DNA from: Eleginops maclovinus
Taxonomy: Eukaryota > Chordata > Actinopteri > Perciformes > Eleginopidae
Assembly (NCBI RefSeq): GCF_036324505.1
Contig: NC_086360.1
Coordinates: forward strand, 15,469,293 to 15,533,292
DNA: 64,000 nucleotides
Direction: 5' to 3'
Made by a program: the position numbers and the translations under genes. The notes beneath the pieces were generated by a model. The model saw only the letters and a program-made list of their open reading frames with translations, searched no databases and was not told the DNA's origin. Positions 20,896 through 32,425 of the stretch are shown in pieces (the stretch's first letter is position 1; each line of letters starts with the position of its first letter).

Positions 20896-21300
20896 AGAAA
20901 GAGAGTGGATGTAAAAGTCATAGTCTAAAACATGTTGAGTATTTTATTTTTGTAATGCAATCAGTTCTCATGGCATTATTGGAGTTGCATTCAATTGGGC
21001 TGAATAAAAGCAAACAGACCACAAGAGAGCACTTTATACCCAAAAAAACATCAAATCAAGTTTTTGGCTGCTCTCTGCATGTGTGTTTTATGACTCTAAT
21101 AAAACACAAGCATTACGGCGGGGTAGCTTTTGTATTTGCACTGTGTGTATGTGTTCTTTTGTGAGTGCACTCACACTGTCACCGTATATATTTGTGTTGT
21201 TTATTACTTTATTGAGTGTTTTGTCTGCTGGTCAAATAGCACTTCACTAAGCCAAATGCTCATGGGGGAGTTACTTTCAATTTGTATCTGCTTTTTCCTA

Positions 21301-21304
<4 letters not shown>

Positions 21305-21348
<44 letters not shown>
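21305..21348. repeat. (TG)n microsatellite
   Basis: About 22 perfect units, about 110 bp left of the 21461-21909 transposon. Confidence 0.98.
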
Positions 21349-21352
<4 letters not shown>

Positions 21353-21460
21353 CATCCCTTTGTTGTGTCTTTGCAGCAGTTAAACAAACTGGCCAGACTG
21401 TCAAGCTAAATGACCAGAGCTCAGGTGAGTATTGTGATATGGTTAACCTGAGGAGCAACT

Positions 21461-21909
21461 TAAAGCTCTCCTATTATGCTATATTTGAACAATATATTGT
21501 AGGGCCATACCCATACAAAACTTGTCTGTGAAGAGTTTTGCTCAAATTACCAAACAGATCACCCATTGTAGCATGCCTCATACCCCTCTATTTCAGCCCT
21601 GTTCCTGAAGTGCTGATTCTGTGACGGTCGCTTTAAATTTGAGCGGACCTGAAGCTGGCTAAACCCATTTGGAACTGTATATGGGCGATTATAGGTTGAG
21701 ACTTGAAAAAGTAAAAGTATAAATAAAACCAGCCCACATTTTGGTTATGACATCATAACTGAAGCAAATCTGGATCAGCTCATGTGTACCCCCAATTTGA
21801 GAGATATGAGATGTTTTCTGACACGTTGTGAGTCTCCTTACACACCAGGGACACATATTTATGTAAAAAAGACAGCAAAAAGTGCATTTTACATAATAGG
21901 GGAACTGTA
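21461..21909. mobile_element. Short copy of a TIR family (TAAAGGTCTCCTATTATGC ends)
   Basis: The left end TAAAGCTCTCCTATTATG and the complemented right end TACAGTTCCCCTATTATG agree at 15 of 18 positions. The first 195 bp and last 175 bp closely match the two ends of the element at 51763-52884, while the middle is largely absent. This is therefore an internally deleted relative. Confidence 0.8.
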
Positions 21910-22522
21910 AGGATGGTCAATAAGTTTACGAGACAATTGCGTGGGTCGTGACGGCGTTATCAGAAATAACTGCTGTATGAGCTGAGCGGTGGCCATTAGG
22001 TAGCCAGTGGATCACATACACATGAGGAGCAAAAGGACTACAATGACCTAACCTGCACTAACCTGTATACGGCCGGCCTGGCTACCTAAAACAAAGCATA
22101 GAGAAACTCTGATTACAACACCCATAGGGACGACATCACTTCACTATATCTTTACATAGCTAACTGTTGTTTGCTTCTATATTTATGCACCAAATGTTAT
22201 TAACACTGTATTACTGTGAAGGGTCAAATATGTAATATAAATATGTAAACAAGTTGTATTGTTTAACCAGCGACTATTAATGTAAAGCTGTCATGACATT
22301 AGAGTCATACAGCATAGTGAGGTAGAGTGGAGTACAGATCAACATGAGGCGGGGGAAATCAATTAAACATCTTGATTTGTTGTATTGCTCAATGTTGCAG
22401 TAGGAAGACATATGTCTGCATGGCATAAGACAACCAAGTGCAGCTAGTAAAATAAAAGCATTGCTGTCAGAGTAACAGATGACTTAATTCTCTGACTTGC
22501 TAGTACTTCTTATTGTTTTTTA
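21910..22522. other. Intronic DNA, nothing recognised
   Basis: Plain spacer between two DNA transposons. Confidence 0.6.
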
Positions 22523-22530
22523 GTAGATTG

Positions 22531-23208
22531 CAGACATGTGGACTCGAGTCGCATGACTTGGACTCGAGTCAGTAACTTCCCCTATTTTATTTCAACTCTG
22601 CTGTCTTTGTAATCTAGTTTTGTAATGCAGATTAAACATTGTTTATTGAAATATTAAGTCTCATTGTAATTAAAGGAAAATGTTTACTGTACTGTAACTG
22701 GCATGCTCAAGCACTGCTTTCAGACATCCACTCAGCTCATATGCCTCACTGGTCAAGGCTCTTTACTAACTTTATGGTCACATTGGTGCCTTCCGTGCTA
22801 ATACAATTCAAACCCAATATTCACTCTCACTTCTTCTCTAAGATACTTTGAAGGTCTTAGGGTGCAAGTGTATATCGTAAAAGATTTCAATACAGAAACA
22901 TAGGACATATTTCAATCTGTATTTATAAAATTAGACTGTAGATTAGATTGATATGTTAAAATTATGATCGATAGTCTAATAATTGCAATACTAAGTGAAG
23001 AGTACATGATGACTTGTTCAGGACTTGAAAAAGATCGGGACTTGGACTTGGACTCGACTTTGATGTGACTCGGACTTGGACTCGACTTTGATGTGACTCG
23101 GACTTGGACTCGACTTGCCCTTCTCTGTCTTTACTTGGGACTTGACTTGACTGCTAAGACTTGGGACTGACTTGTGACTTGCCAAACAGTGACTTGGTCC
23201 CACCAATG
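22531..23208. mobile_element. Non-autonomous hAT-like element with GACTCGAGTC-type repeats
   Basis: The flanks GTAGATTG (22523-22530) and GTAGATTG (23209-23216) are a perfect 8-bp target duplication. The left end CAGACATGTGGACTCGAGTC pairs loosely with the complemented right end CATTGGTGGGACCAAGTC. No coding sequence of note. Both ends carry many copies of ACTTGGACTCGAGTC-like words. Confidence 0.8.
23045..23117. repeat. 28-bp tandem repeat, 2.6 copies
   Basis: Unit GACTTGGACTCGACTTTGAT plus GTGACTCG is repeated at 23045-23072 and 23073-23100, with a partial third unit to 23117. The copies are identical. The array sits in the right subterminal part of the hAT-like element at 22531-23208. Confidence 0.95.
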
Positions 23209-23216
23209 GTAGATTG

Positions 23217-24655
23217 TGTTCAATAGAGAAAGGAGGGGAACGAGTGAAATCTGACAGCAATGCCAGGGGCTGTGGTGGGTGTGTTTGTGCAAATAAAGGT
23301 ATGTTATGCAATCTACAATGTTGGTATATTCAGACCCTTTTGTCATAATGCAATTTATCGGGGCGAAGACATCTTCTCCTACAGTAGGCCATCGTCCCTG
23401 CTGCATATTAATGGCAGGGTCTCTCCAGTAGTCCTATACGCTTTCAAGAAACTAAATGTAGTGTTCAGTTGAATGACAGTGCTTATTTCGAAGAGAAGTC
23501 TCGAAAAAAATAATTTCACGGTGATCTTTTTTCCTCAGCAGTGAAGGACTGTCTTTGTGTGTGTTTAGAGAAGAGGAAGTTTGCTGTCAAGCAGCTTTAC
23601 AGACCGATACAAAGAATGAAACAGAAAGAGAGAAAGAGACAGAGAGGGAGGAGGAACCCAGTAGGAGCAGGAAGAAACCCGTACAATAGAGATGCACTGC
23701 TGATTCTTTTCAAATGACACTTTCTATCTACTAACCAATCATCAGGCCTAACACCAACTGAGCGCACACACACAAATAAAGCTTGGAAAGTCTGGTTGGA
23801 TTGGGTCTGTCTCCAACTTTCAGTAGACACGCACGCACGCAAACACACACAGTGTTCTTTGTTCGTGAATTACCGCCTCCCTGTCCATTTTCCTGCTCGT
23901 TTCACAGCTTCGCAATAAATTAAACCACAACTTAACGCACACTATTGATTAAAAAACGATTTAATTGATTTACAACTTAAAAATCACAGCGTCACTGATC
24001 AAGGTTTTTTGTGTTCACATATCCTTTTCCATTAACCTTTAGTCTTTAAATAATGATCAAGTTCGTACTGTGTTACCGTTAGTTTACTTCCTGTCCGTCT
24101 TCTTCTGTTTTTTCATCTCAAATGAATGTTAGTTGTCCATAGCTGATGTTAAATTGTTTTTTCTGCAGATTGATCGATGGATAGGAGTGCACATACTCAG
24201 GTCCATTGGTCAGAGCGTACTCCTAATCAACGATCTGGAATCCTTAGTGGCAGTCTGCTAGAGAAAAAAAGCAGACCTCTGGAATGTCCATATTGACCAA
24301 TCAGAATTGAGTATTCACCTAAGCCGTGTATTAAAGCGTCATATAGCCTCTTGTAAAATGCCAGAGCTATCTATTGCTAGCCCTCCTCAACACATTTAGT
24401 ACAATGGAACATTAAGGCAAAGATAGAGATAGAGAGTAAAAATAATGCTAAAAATAGAAAAAAAGAATTGGAGAAAAACTGGAGGGTAATGTCAAAGAAG
24501 AGAACGTTTATCATTTTTGTAATTTAGTCCTGACTCTTGCAGAGAGGAGGAAGAACATAATGATACGTAGAGAAAGATGAGCAGAGGAATGTCAATACAT
24601 CATGAAAGCCAGTGTGCTCAGTAATTGTGCAAGTGTGTGTGTGTGTGTGTGTGTG

Positions 24656-24686
<31 letters not shown>

Positions 24687-25204
24687 GTGTGGTGTGTGTG
24701 TGCATAGTTGTTTTTTAGGCAGTTAGATAAATGGTATGCTGAAGGAAGGCAGGCAGCAGAAGGAGGGTTTCCCGGCTCTGAGTGATTGAACGACCTCAGA
24801 GAATGAGATGTCTCTGGTCCCTATGGCAGCTAATGAGACTGCTCTGTGAATTCACATCAGAGCATGCACACACACAGATGCAATGGATGGACAGAAACAT
24901 GGCCAAGGAGTCAAGGAAAGAATAGGGTTGGAAGCTAAATTGTGTTGACCCTGGCTTCCATCGCAGCTTATTTCAGTTTGAGTCTGTTCTTCGAGGAAAC
25001 AGACAGCAGGCAGGGCCGAACATGAAAAGAGGACAGGAACCCAATAGACCTAAAATATGGTTGACTTTTGAGATTATAAGATGTGGTAAAGGTGCATCTG
25101 TGACTTATCGCATGATGATAATTTGCAGATAGAGGTTGATATATGCAAAAGACTAAAAGTGATTGATGTGCATAATAAATATGAACATAAGATAAAGCAT
25201 GGGT
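23217..25204. other. Intronic DNA, nothing recognised apart from the TG tract
   Basis: A purine-rich strip at 23610-23660; no gene. Confidence 0.6.
24633..24701. repeat. Interrupted (TG)n microsatellite
   Basis: Three TG runs are separated by single TTG interruptions, suggesting an older, degenerating tract. Confidence 0.97.
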
Positions 25205-25910
25205 TTAGCCCATTTAGGCCTAAAACGCCCGGGAAAAAAATCCTGTAAAACATATGGCCGTTTTTAGAAGAACCCCCTAAAACCTGAAGTTTTTTTCTGG
25301 AAATTCAGCAATTGTGTCAACGCTTACTAAATAATTGATTTCTCAGCCTCTGTAGCAGATAGAAACCAAATTTTTAAAAAGTATTTGAGAGCTTACAGCT
25401 GTGGCTTTCATGAGTGGCCTCTGCTGGCAAATCGACTTTCAATCCTGGGGTGCGGTTGAAAAAACTGTGGATTAGAGTGGTAATTTTTCGTCCTCCACTC
25501 GGTTTCAAAACCTTCGAACTCATGGTCATCATTGTTGCCGTCTTCAAACATATGTCTTAAGCATAAATCCCGGTCGATTGGTTCGACGGGTTCAAAGTTG
25601 TCAGCAATAATGTCATCAGCGCTGTGCAGATCGTCGATATCACTACCTTCACTAACTTCAGAATTCCCTCTGCAGTAGTCTAAGTCTGTCATGGTTGCTC
25701 GAAAAAAATCCAAACAATGCCACGTGTATATTCTGATGCATTTCACTGGGCTAAGAGGCCGATAATTAGTGCAAAAAAATACCACAGAGCTCTTGTACCA
25801 GAAAATGACGTATCCGCTTTCCCGGCTTCAATGGTAAAATGAAGCAACAGCAGCGCCCCCGATTTTAATGGTAGAAATGCGGCAACGCTTTCCCGGTTTA
25901 AATGGGTTAA
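25205..25910 (-). mobile_element. piggyBac-like element, non-autonomous, TTAA-type ends
   Basis: The right end reads ...CCCGGTTTAAATGGG followed by TTAA (25907-25910). The left end has TTAG (decayed TTAA) followed by CCCATTTAGGCC and later CCCGGGA. Complemented, the right end gives CCCATTTAAACCGGGA, matching the left. Ends starting CCC next to a TTAA target are typical of piggyBac. An acidic minus-strand frame is inside. Confidence 0.65.
25408..25690 (-). pseudogene. Acidic N-terminal remnant of a piggyBac-type transposase
   Basis: The minus-strand frame from the ATG at 25690 begins MTDLDYCRGNSEVSEGSDID and continues with acidic stretches (DDIIADNFEPVEP, FEDGNNDDHEF) to a stop at 25408. piggyBac transposases commonly begin with an acidic, low-complexity region before the catalytic domain. 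No DDE domain follows, so only the N-terminus survives. The assignment relies on the element ends as much as on the peptide. An upstream in-frame ATG at 25785 is possible. Confidence 0.4.
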
Positions 25911-26035
25911 AATGCAATCACAGATGAAGATATACACCTACTGCAAGATCAAACGTACTACCTGCCTCTTTCCTTTACCAGTAATTCAAAATGTTGTCCC
26001 ATTGGCCAAAGCATCTCGATAAAAATCGTATCGGA

Positions 26036-26372
26036 ACCACTTTACAATAAGTCTACCCTTATAAAGGCTTTTCGAATAGTTTGAAATTAATTTATTAATT
26101 AGGTTGTGAACACTTTATAAATCACTAATAAGCTTGTATGTCAAGAGATAAACAAAACATCAAGATGGATGGGGAGATAATCAACTCAGTGAGTAGTAAG
26201 CTAGGTAGCCAATATAAGGCTTAGTCATCTTGCCCAATAGTGAGCCTGTGTTGTTGTATGAAAACTATGTTAGAAGTGGTTTATAAATGGCTCTAAATGA
26301 ATAATAGTGTTCACAACCTAATTATAAACCCTTTATGAATCCTTTATAAGGGTAGTCTTATTGTAAAGTGGT
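26036..26372. mobile_element. MITE with 32-bp terminal inverted repeats and a nested inverted repeat
   Basis: The left end ACCACTTTACAATAAG.CTA continues CCCTTATAAAGG (26036-26067). Its complement is at 26341-26372, matching 31 of 32 positions. A second perfect inverted pair, TAATTAGGTTGTGAACAC, lies at 26096-26113 and 26307-26324. No coding sequence. ACCACTTTACAATAAG-type ends are common in teleost MITEs; superfamily not determined. Confidence 0.9.
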
Positions 26373-26831
26373 ATCTATTGGATTGATTTTCAAATGTGCG
26401 ACCCAGCGGCTGAGACATGTTTGATTTAGCATAAAGCTTTTCTATCATAAGTTTGTTCCAACTATATACATTCAAAGTTAAAGGAGGAAGACTTAGTTTG
26501 ATCTTCAATGCCAAATGTAAAGACATGTTCTGCTGTTGTCCTGTGCAGTAAATCAGATTCCATGTTGAAGATATTCAGTGCCATAGAAGTCTCACATCTA
26601 GAGCTGACTTTTCTGCTGGTACTGACACTTTTGTCTATATTTGGGTTACAGACTGAGACTGCAAAAAAAGATGGGGCCTGTGAAACAGGACGTTAATGTT
26701 TTATGAACAAGGAAGGTCATCTCAAATTGCGATATTCTTGGGGGAAATTCAAAATGCCCTGATTACAAAACTCTACTCCTTTATTTGTTTGAACTCTGAA
26801 TAAAAAATCCTACTTTAAAAATACATAAAGA

Positions 26832-26835
26832 CAGA

Positions 26836-26914
<79 letters not shown>
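26832..26914. repeat. (GA)n microsatellite
   Basis: About 80 bp of purine dinucleotide repeat with one GGG interruption at each end. Confidence 0.98.
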
Positions 26915-26919
<5 letters not shown>

Positions 26920-27366
26920 AAGACACATTGAAGTTTGATGAACAAGAAATGTAAAATGAGTGCATGTTCAACTTTAATTTGAGGAAGCATTGTCCTTTAA
27001 GTGTGAACCCTTTTTTCATGTTTACATTATCACAGTGTTTTCATCAATATGACAAAGTCAGTTTTAGTTATTCTCACCACACTCAGTCAAATGTTTCACA
27101 CACCCTGAGGCGTTTTCTTCATGCTGACTTTAGCACTATAGCACATCATTACTGTGAATCTCAATGAGTTCCACTGTGTCAGAATACATCAATTGAAACG
27201 ACGACAAATCTTCCAAATATATTTCCAGTCACTCTCATCCATTAAAACTTTAATTTAGAACATAGGAGAGGAATTTTAATATCATTTTTATACACTTTTG
27301 CATCGGCAGCCCTTATAATTAATTCATTGTGCTAAAATAAAACTTTAAATCTGTTCTTTTCTCTAG

Positions 27367-27499
27367 TGCCATCGACTGTGGATTAAGGCTTGATGCTGCA
27401 GCCCTCTTCCACTTCATCCACCTGCGGGGTCGGGGTGCAGGGCTGCACCTCCCTCATAAGATATATGACGGGAATTCACAATTTTATCATCTTGTGCAA
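27367..27499 (+). other. Exon-like segment with good splice sites, unidentified
   Basis: A pyrimidine tract and TTTTCTCTAG precede 27367, and GCAA|GTAAGT follows 27499. One of three frames is open across all 133 bp (AIDCGLRLDAAALFHFIHLR...). The segment is GC-richer than its flanks and contains the inverted repeat GGTGCAG-GG-CTGCACC. It is on the strand opposite to grid2. I recognise no protein; it may be a cryptic exon or a piece of a repeat. Confidence 0.25.
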
Positions 27500-28017
27500 G
27501 TAAGTCTCTGCTGATGAACTGATGTTATTGCAGAATTGGCGCTAATGAAAGGACATAGTTGTTTTGAATAAACCGCCTCACCCTGCTTTCATCCATCACA
27601 CACACCTAAACCATGCCCATAGCTGCCACTGTCCTCACAAGACGCCATTTGGTGCAGACTTTTGTGATCCGGACACAAATGCATGCGGACACTTATTCAG
27701 CATTATCTTTTTTGGGTACTTTTTTTCCAAAGTTGTTAACACATTACGACAAAAACATAACAGACAACATATTAGTCACCAGAGGCAATACATTACATGA
27801 ATATGTTCACAGCAATTGGTCCAGTACCAAGGGGTATCATCCCCCAAAACGCGCTCACATCAAATGTGTGTTGATTTGAGTCCAGCATAAGAGGCTAGTA
27901 GATACATGTATAAAACAAGGTGGTCATGCAAGCAATTCCCACACAGGAAACCAAGAAGCCACAGATCCACTTTAACAGAGAGAAGGAAAAAAAAACATAT
28001 ATTATGCAACATCCCTC

Positions 28018-28600
28018 TTGATGTGGAACACCCATATGGACCAGTAATTATCACATTTATCACTACAGAGTCTACAGAGTTTTTTCCATATGAAACAAGT
28101 CATTTACAATGTGTATCCATTCTGCTTTTGTTGGAGCTTCTTTCACTAGCCATTTTTTAGTGATTGCTTTTTTTGCTAGTACTCAGTAATATGTTAAGAA
28201 GCTACTTGTCCCAAACATTAAATGTGTCAGGTGTTTTAGCTAAATATATCCTGTTATCCACTTCAAATCCCATTATTGCATTTATTTCTGTTATTATTGA
28301 CAACCAAAAGGATTGGATAGCAGGACAATTCCAGAATATGTGGAAGTGATCAGCCATAATATTGCTACAATGCCTCTAGCCATGGCCAGATTCTGGTCCG
28401 CCATTCTAATAATAATTTGTTCAATTCTGATTGATATTCGTCCATGAAAATCATCTCCACTGGCCAGAGCTGGAGGTGGTGGCTTGTATTTTGCACATGT
28501 TAGAACATTCTTCTTCTGTTAAAGTTAGATTTGCTTCTACCTCCCATTTGGCTTTAACATATAGGGTCGAATGATCAGCGTTATCTTTTTTTAAATTGAA
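28018..28600 (-). mobile_element. Degenerate L1/Tx1-like LINE fragment, C-terminal part of ORF2
   Basis: Minus-strand pieces in shifting frames read KAKWEVEANLTLTEEE with SNMCKIQATT, then HIFWNCPAIQSFWLSIITEI, then KEAPTKAEWIHIVNDLFHME. These correspond in order to the segment after the reverse transcriptase domain of vertebrate L1/Tx1 ORF2 ('HIFW.CP.IQ.FW', 'W...I...L.ME'). Several stops show it is dead. The boundaries are approximate and may extend to about 28740. Confidence 0.7.
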
Positions 28601-28740
28601 ATCAAATAAAATCAATTCTAAATCCCTTCCCATTCCGATGCAGACTCCCGAATGCCACTTTAAAATAAATGGTACACACATCAAATAATCATAGATACCT
28701 GCAAGGTCTTGAAAGACAATGTACTTTTTATACCTGAACA

Positions 28741-31196
28741 CCTTCCAGCATAGTTGGGGGTGGGGGATTTCTAATCTGTGATTGTGGCAGTGTGCATAAA
28801 TGCAGCAGTGTGCCCTGTGTGTCAGGACTAAACTGAGATGAAATATAGAGACTATTGAGTCCTGTGCCTCCTGTGGTCTCCTCCTGTTCTGCTTTTCTCG
28901 CACCCCCCACCTTTCCATAGACAGTTATCCAATTAGGTGATTCTCATTGCCTTAATCGATGGAGACATGAACGGGCCCACACTGACATGCATACGGACAC
29001 ACACACGAATCCACCCCTTCCCTAAGTAGTGTCTAGCCTGGTTACTATGGAGATGGGGGAGTGGGGAGTAGGGAGTGAAATGTGAATATAAGTGACAGGA
29101 GCAGATCCACAATTAAGTACCATGCAGGAGGCAAAAGGGAGAGGGAGGGAGAGTGATTTATTCCTTGCCCCTTTACACACACACACATACACACACACCA
29201 AACCACCATATATGCCTCACATACATTTGCATAAAGAATGAACATAGATAACTATATTAAAACATCTAGTTGAAGGCCTTTATTGTAATAAGGTCTGCAT
29301 TGTCGTACACATGGTAATTGTGATTACTCATTTCAGTAAAATGCAGCTAAGATTCATTATCAGAGCTCAGTAGTTATGAAGTGCTGCAGTGATGCAGGCT
29401 GGACAAAACAATCTGTGATTTTAAATTCTCTTTGAAATGTGACTTTGATCTAGAAATCTGCCTCTTGTAATCGTGTATACATTATAATCGTGTATACATT
29501 GAGTCATTTCCCAATTAAATAAAAACCATCTTGCTGTGAGGCAGACAGTAGGTTTTGTACATGGATCACACATCAATTGAAAGTGAATATGTAAAAAAAA
29601 GTAGCACATTCCACATGTTTTACTAAAGTTCACATTATTTGCCAGGGTCAGTTTTGTGTCTGCACTGCTCGTATTTAAAAGGCTACATTTCCCATTGTTA
29701 ATTTGTCTGTTTTTCTATAAAGCATTATTACAACTATGATTTAGTCATGCTTAATTATTTCTGAATCATCTCAACACTGAGCTGCACACACTGAGCTCAG
29801 CTTTAAGCAGAATGGATCTTTGTGAATGAATGTGTGCAGACTGTGGTAACCTGAGACGATGTGACAAACTGCATCAAAGGCAGAATACAAAGACCTTTAC
29901 ACTTTGATATACAGTAGGTGAAGCTACACCTTACAGGGGGTAACAGGTTCATGTCATTTACAATAAGTGCAAGGACATTAAGAGATTTTCTGAAAATTCA
30001 ACAATGCAGTATATTGCTTATGAGCAGATTGTGTGAAGGAAACTGCGACATGTTATTGCATAATTCATAAGTAAGTATTTAAACAAATAAAAAACACTAG
30101 GAAAAGGAAAAGGGTCAGTGACCTTGTAAGATCAGAGAGTTGGATTGTCTGCCTAATTGAGAACATGCACAGATTATCGTTTACATTTTTCATTTAGATA
30201 CTGTAGTTGAGGTCTTGTGTGTCGGCCTAAAGGGGCCCCAAGCAAGGCATCTCAAACTGTATCACATAAGAGAGAGACAGAAACAAAGACAATTGATTTG
30301 CCAGACAGGTTACCAGTTGGCTAAATAATTACACAGATAGACAGGCTGATAGGGGGACAGGCAGTCAATTCATCAAAAAGATAACTGCACAAATGCACAG
30401 ATGAGCAAACAGAAACACTGACAGGCATGGAAATGAGTCAGGCAGTATGTTCAGTGGCAGGCAGGCAGAAAGACAGGAAGTGTTCATTGGACAGACTAGG
30501 CAACAGACTGAAGAATTTCGGGACCTGCAGGAGTTTAATCAGTCGTGATTGGGGCAAAAATGAAAGGCAAGATCAGATTGTGATTGAAAACTATAACTGG
30601 TCGAAATCACAAGGTCAATCGCTGAACAGCATCTAATGGGTCTTTGACAAATCCCGTACGGCCTGTTGATACTATATCCCCTTTTTGTTACTAGAGTCAA
30701 CAGTACTAGACCGAGGACAAGTCTGTGCATAATCAGAACAAAAGTGATCCCTTAACTGAAAGTTAAAACAAGAAGCTACAGAATAACTCTGGCTAAGGAT
30801 TAGTTAAAATACACAATAATGTAAGCAATGGATAAAATGCAAAGACAGACAAGGATAGACATTGTGCAAGATTCAGGAACAGGCTGCTGGCTCAGAGAGC
30901 TCAGTCGAGGGGGGAGCGTTGAAATGCTGCCTCCTGCTGTGTTGTCACATGGCTCTTTACTCACTGTCTTTATTTCACACAATGTTGATATCCTAAATAA
31001 GACACTTGAGACATAAGCTGCTCACTGACGTCAAACAATTCAAACTACAGAAGGAAAAAACCAACAGACATTTATCCTCCATGCACACAGAGCCCAGATA
31101 ATAGAACTCAGAATGGAACTTCAAAGAGTTACAGCCCGACTACGAAACAACATTGCAGGGCCCTTATATCAAAGCAACAGCCCGAACAAGCTTTTA

Positions 31197-31199
<3 letters not shown>
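28741..31199. other. Intronic DNA, nothing recognised
   Basis: Short purine-rich strip at 29050-29160 and a few short direct repeats such as AATCGTGTATACATT twice at 29468-29500. Confidence 0.6.

Positions 31200-31267
<68 letters not shown>
31200..31267. repeat. (TG)n microsatellite
   Basis: About 34 perfect units, 1 kb downstream of the grid2 exon in the direction of transcription. Confidence 0.98.
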
Positions 31268-31273
<6 letters not shown>

Positions 31274-32269
31274 TGTATGCACGGTGGTTGATAATGGGTT
31301 ATTTGTTATCAGTTAATTAAATCAATAAAGATATAATATGTTCAGGCCTTTTTTATGTTGCGTCTTTACATGATATGGAGTTGTTATTTATCTCCGGTCA
31401 ATAAGACAATACTGCAAACTGTATATGATAAGAAAGTTTTACCCTTATTCATAATTTATAATGGTAAAGATTGTCTATAATCTTTCTTGGCCTGTTTATC
31501 TTAATGATGAACTCAACTTAAATAAGTAAGACTGCATGTCCTATCAAGACACACATCTTCTTCACAGCTTTGAAGTGCAGGTTGCAATTGGCGTATCTAG
31601 GAAACAGGCTTACCTTGTTCACTGTGGCTACATTGTATAATGCTAAATTCTCTTTTAATGCTGGATTTATTAATCATAGGGCTTCATAAATGTGAACTAT
31701 GTTTTTTAGTTCATGGACACTGGTCCAGAAAAGTTGAATCCACCCCTGATAGTCAGAACAGTGAGCTCATTCACGCTTCTAATATTATTTTGTAATAAGT
31801 AGCACTTATTGTTTACCTACTTAACAAATGCTGAAATTCAGTGTTTTCGTTCATATTCAGGTAATGTACTGTATCTCAACTACTGTAAAGATTTTTGACT
31901 ATGACCATGACGTTTAGAAGTATACACGGAAGATATACTGTTATGTAATGGCTGGGTTTGGCAACAAAAAAAATGACAGCGCTGTGCCTAAACAAGATTT
32001 CAACCAAAGCAGTTGTTGCACTGTCCAACAAAAGTGGAAATTGGAAAGCGTGACAGGATAAATGTTGAGGAAGGTTTTTTTTCTAATTTCAGTCTGACCC
32101 CTGCTCAGATTTTTGTAGGGCAAAGGAAACTAAACCCAAAAGCAAATTGATGTCCTCTGCGGACTATCATTTATGTCAACACATGAAGAACTATGACCTT
32201 GAAGCTGATGTACCTGCCTGGCCTGGTTGCTCCCAGGCAGAATTGTTACAGAAAGTATTATCATCCTAC

Positions 32270-32425
32270 CTTCTTGCACAGCCTGGAAGGGGTTGTTGCC
32301 GTCAACAAATTCCACAGAGATGGTGATCTTCTCCGTCTCCAATATCTCGTTGTTCAAATTGAGATCTGCCACAGCAAGGCGAAACACCTCATCATCTTTC
32401 CGTGCTGTCTCATCAAATATGGCGC
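32270..32425 (-). CDS. grid2: Delta ionotropic glutamate receptor (GRID2-like), internal coding exon of the amino-terminal domain
   Basis: GRID2 is a postsynaptic membrane receptor of cerebellar Purkinje cells; its extracellular amino-terminal domain binds cerebellin, which bridges to presynaptic neurexin. The minus strand encodes 51 whole codons plus split glycine and alanine codons, beginning [16 protein letters not shown] and ending [15 protein letters not shown]. This matches the first strands and helix of the domain just after the signal peptide. KDDEVFR and VDGNNPF are the GRID2 form; GRID1 has different residues there. The upstream side has a long pyrimidine tract and an AG acceptor (32426-32427, plus-strand CT). 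The downstream side has a GTAGGA donor whose GT is at 32268-32269. The exon is 156 bp and starts and ends in compatible split-codon phases. No stop or frameshift is present, so it is probably functional. Paralogue assignment is from remembered family sequences. Confidence 0.93.

Noticed and set aside
21375..21424. A micro-exon between a TTTGCAG acceptor and a GTGAGT donor
   Set aside because: It is on the strand opposite to grid2, is under 50 bp, and no protein match could be judged.
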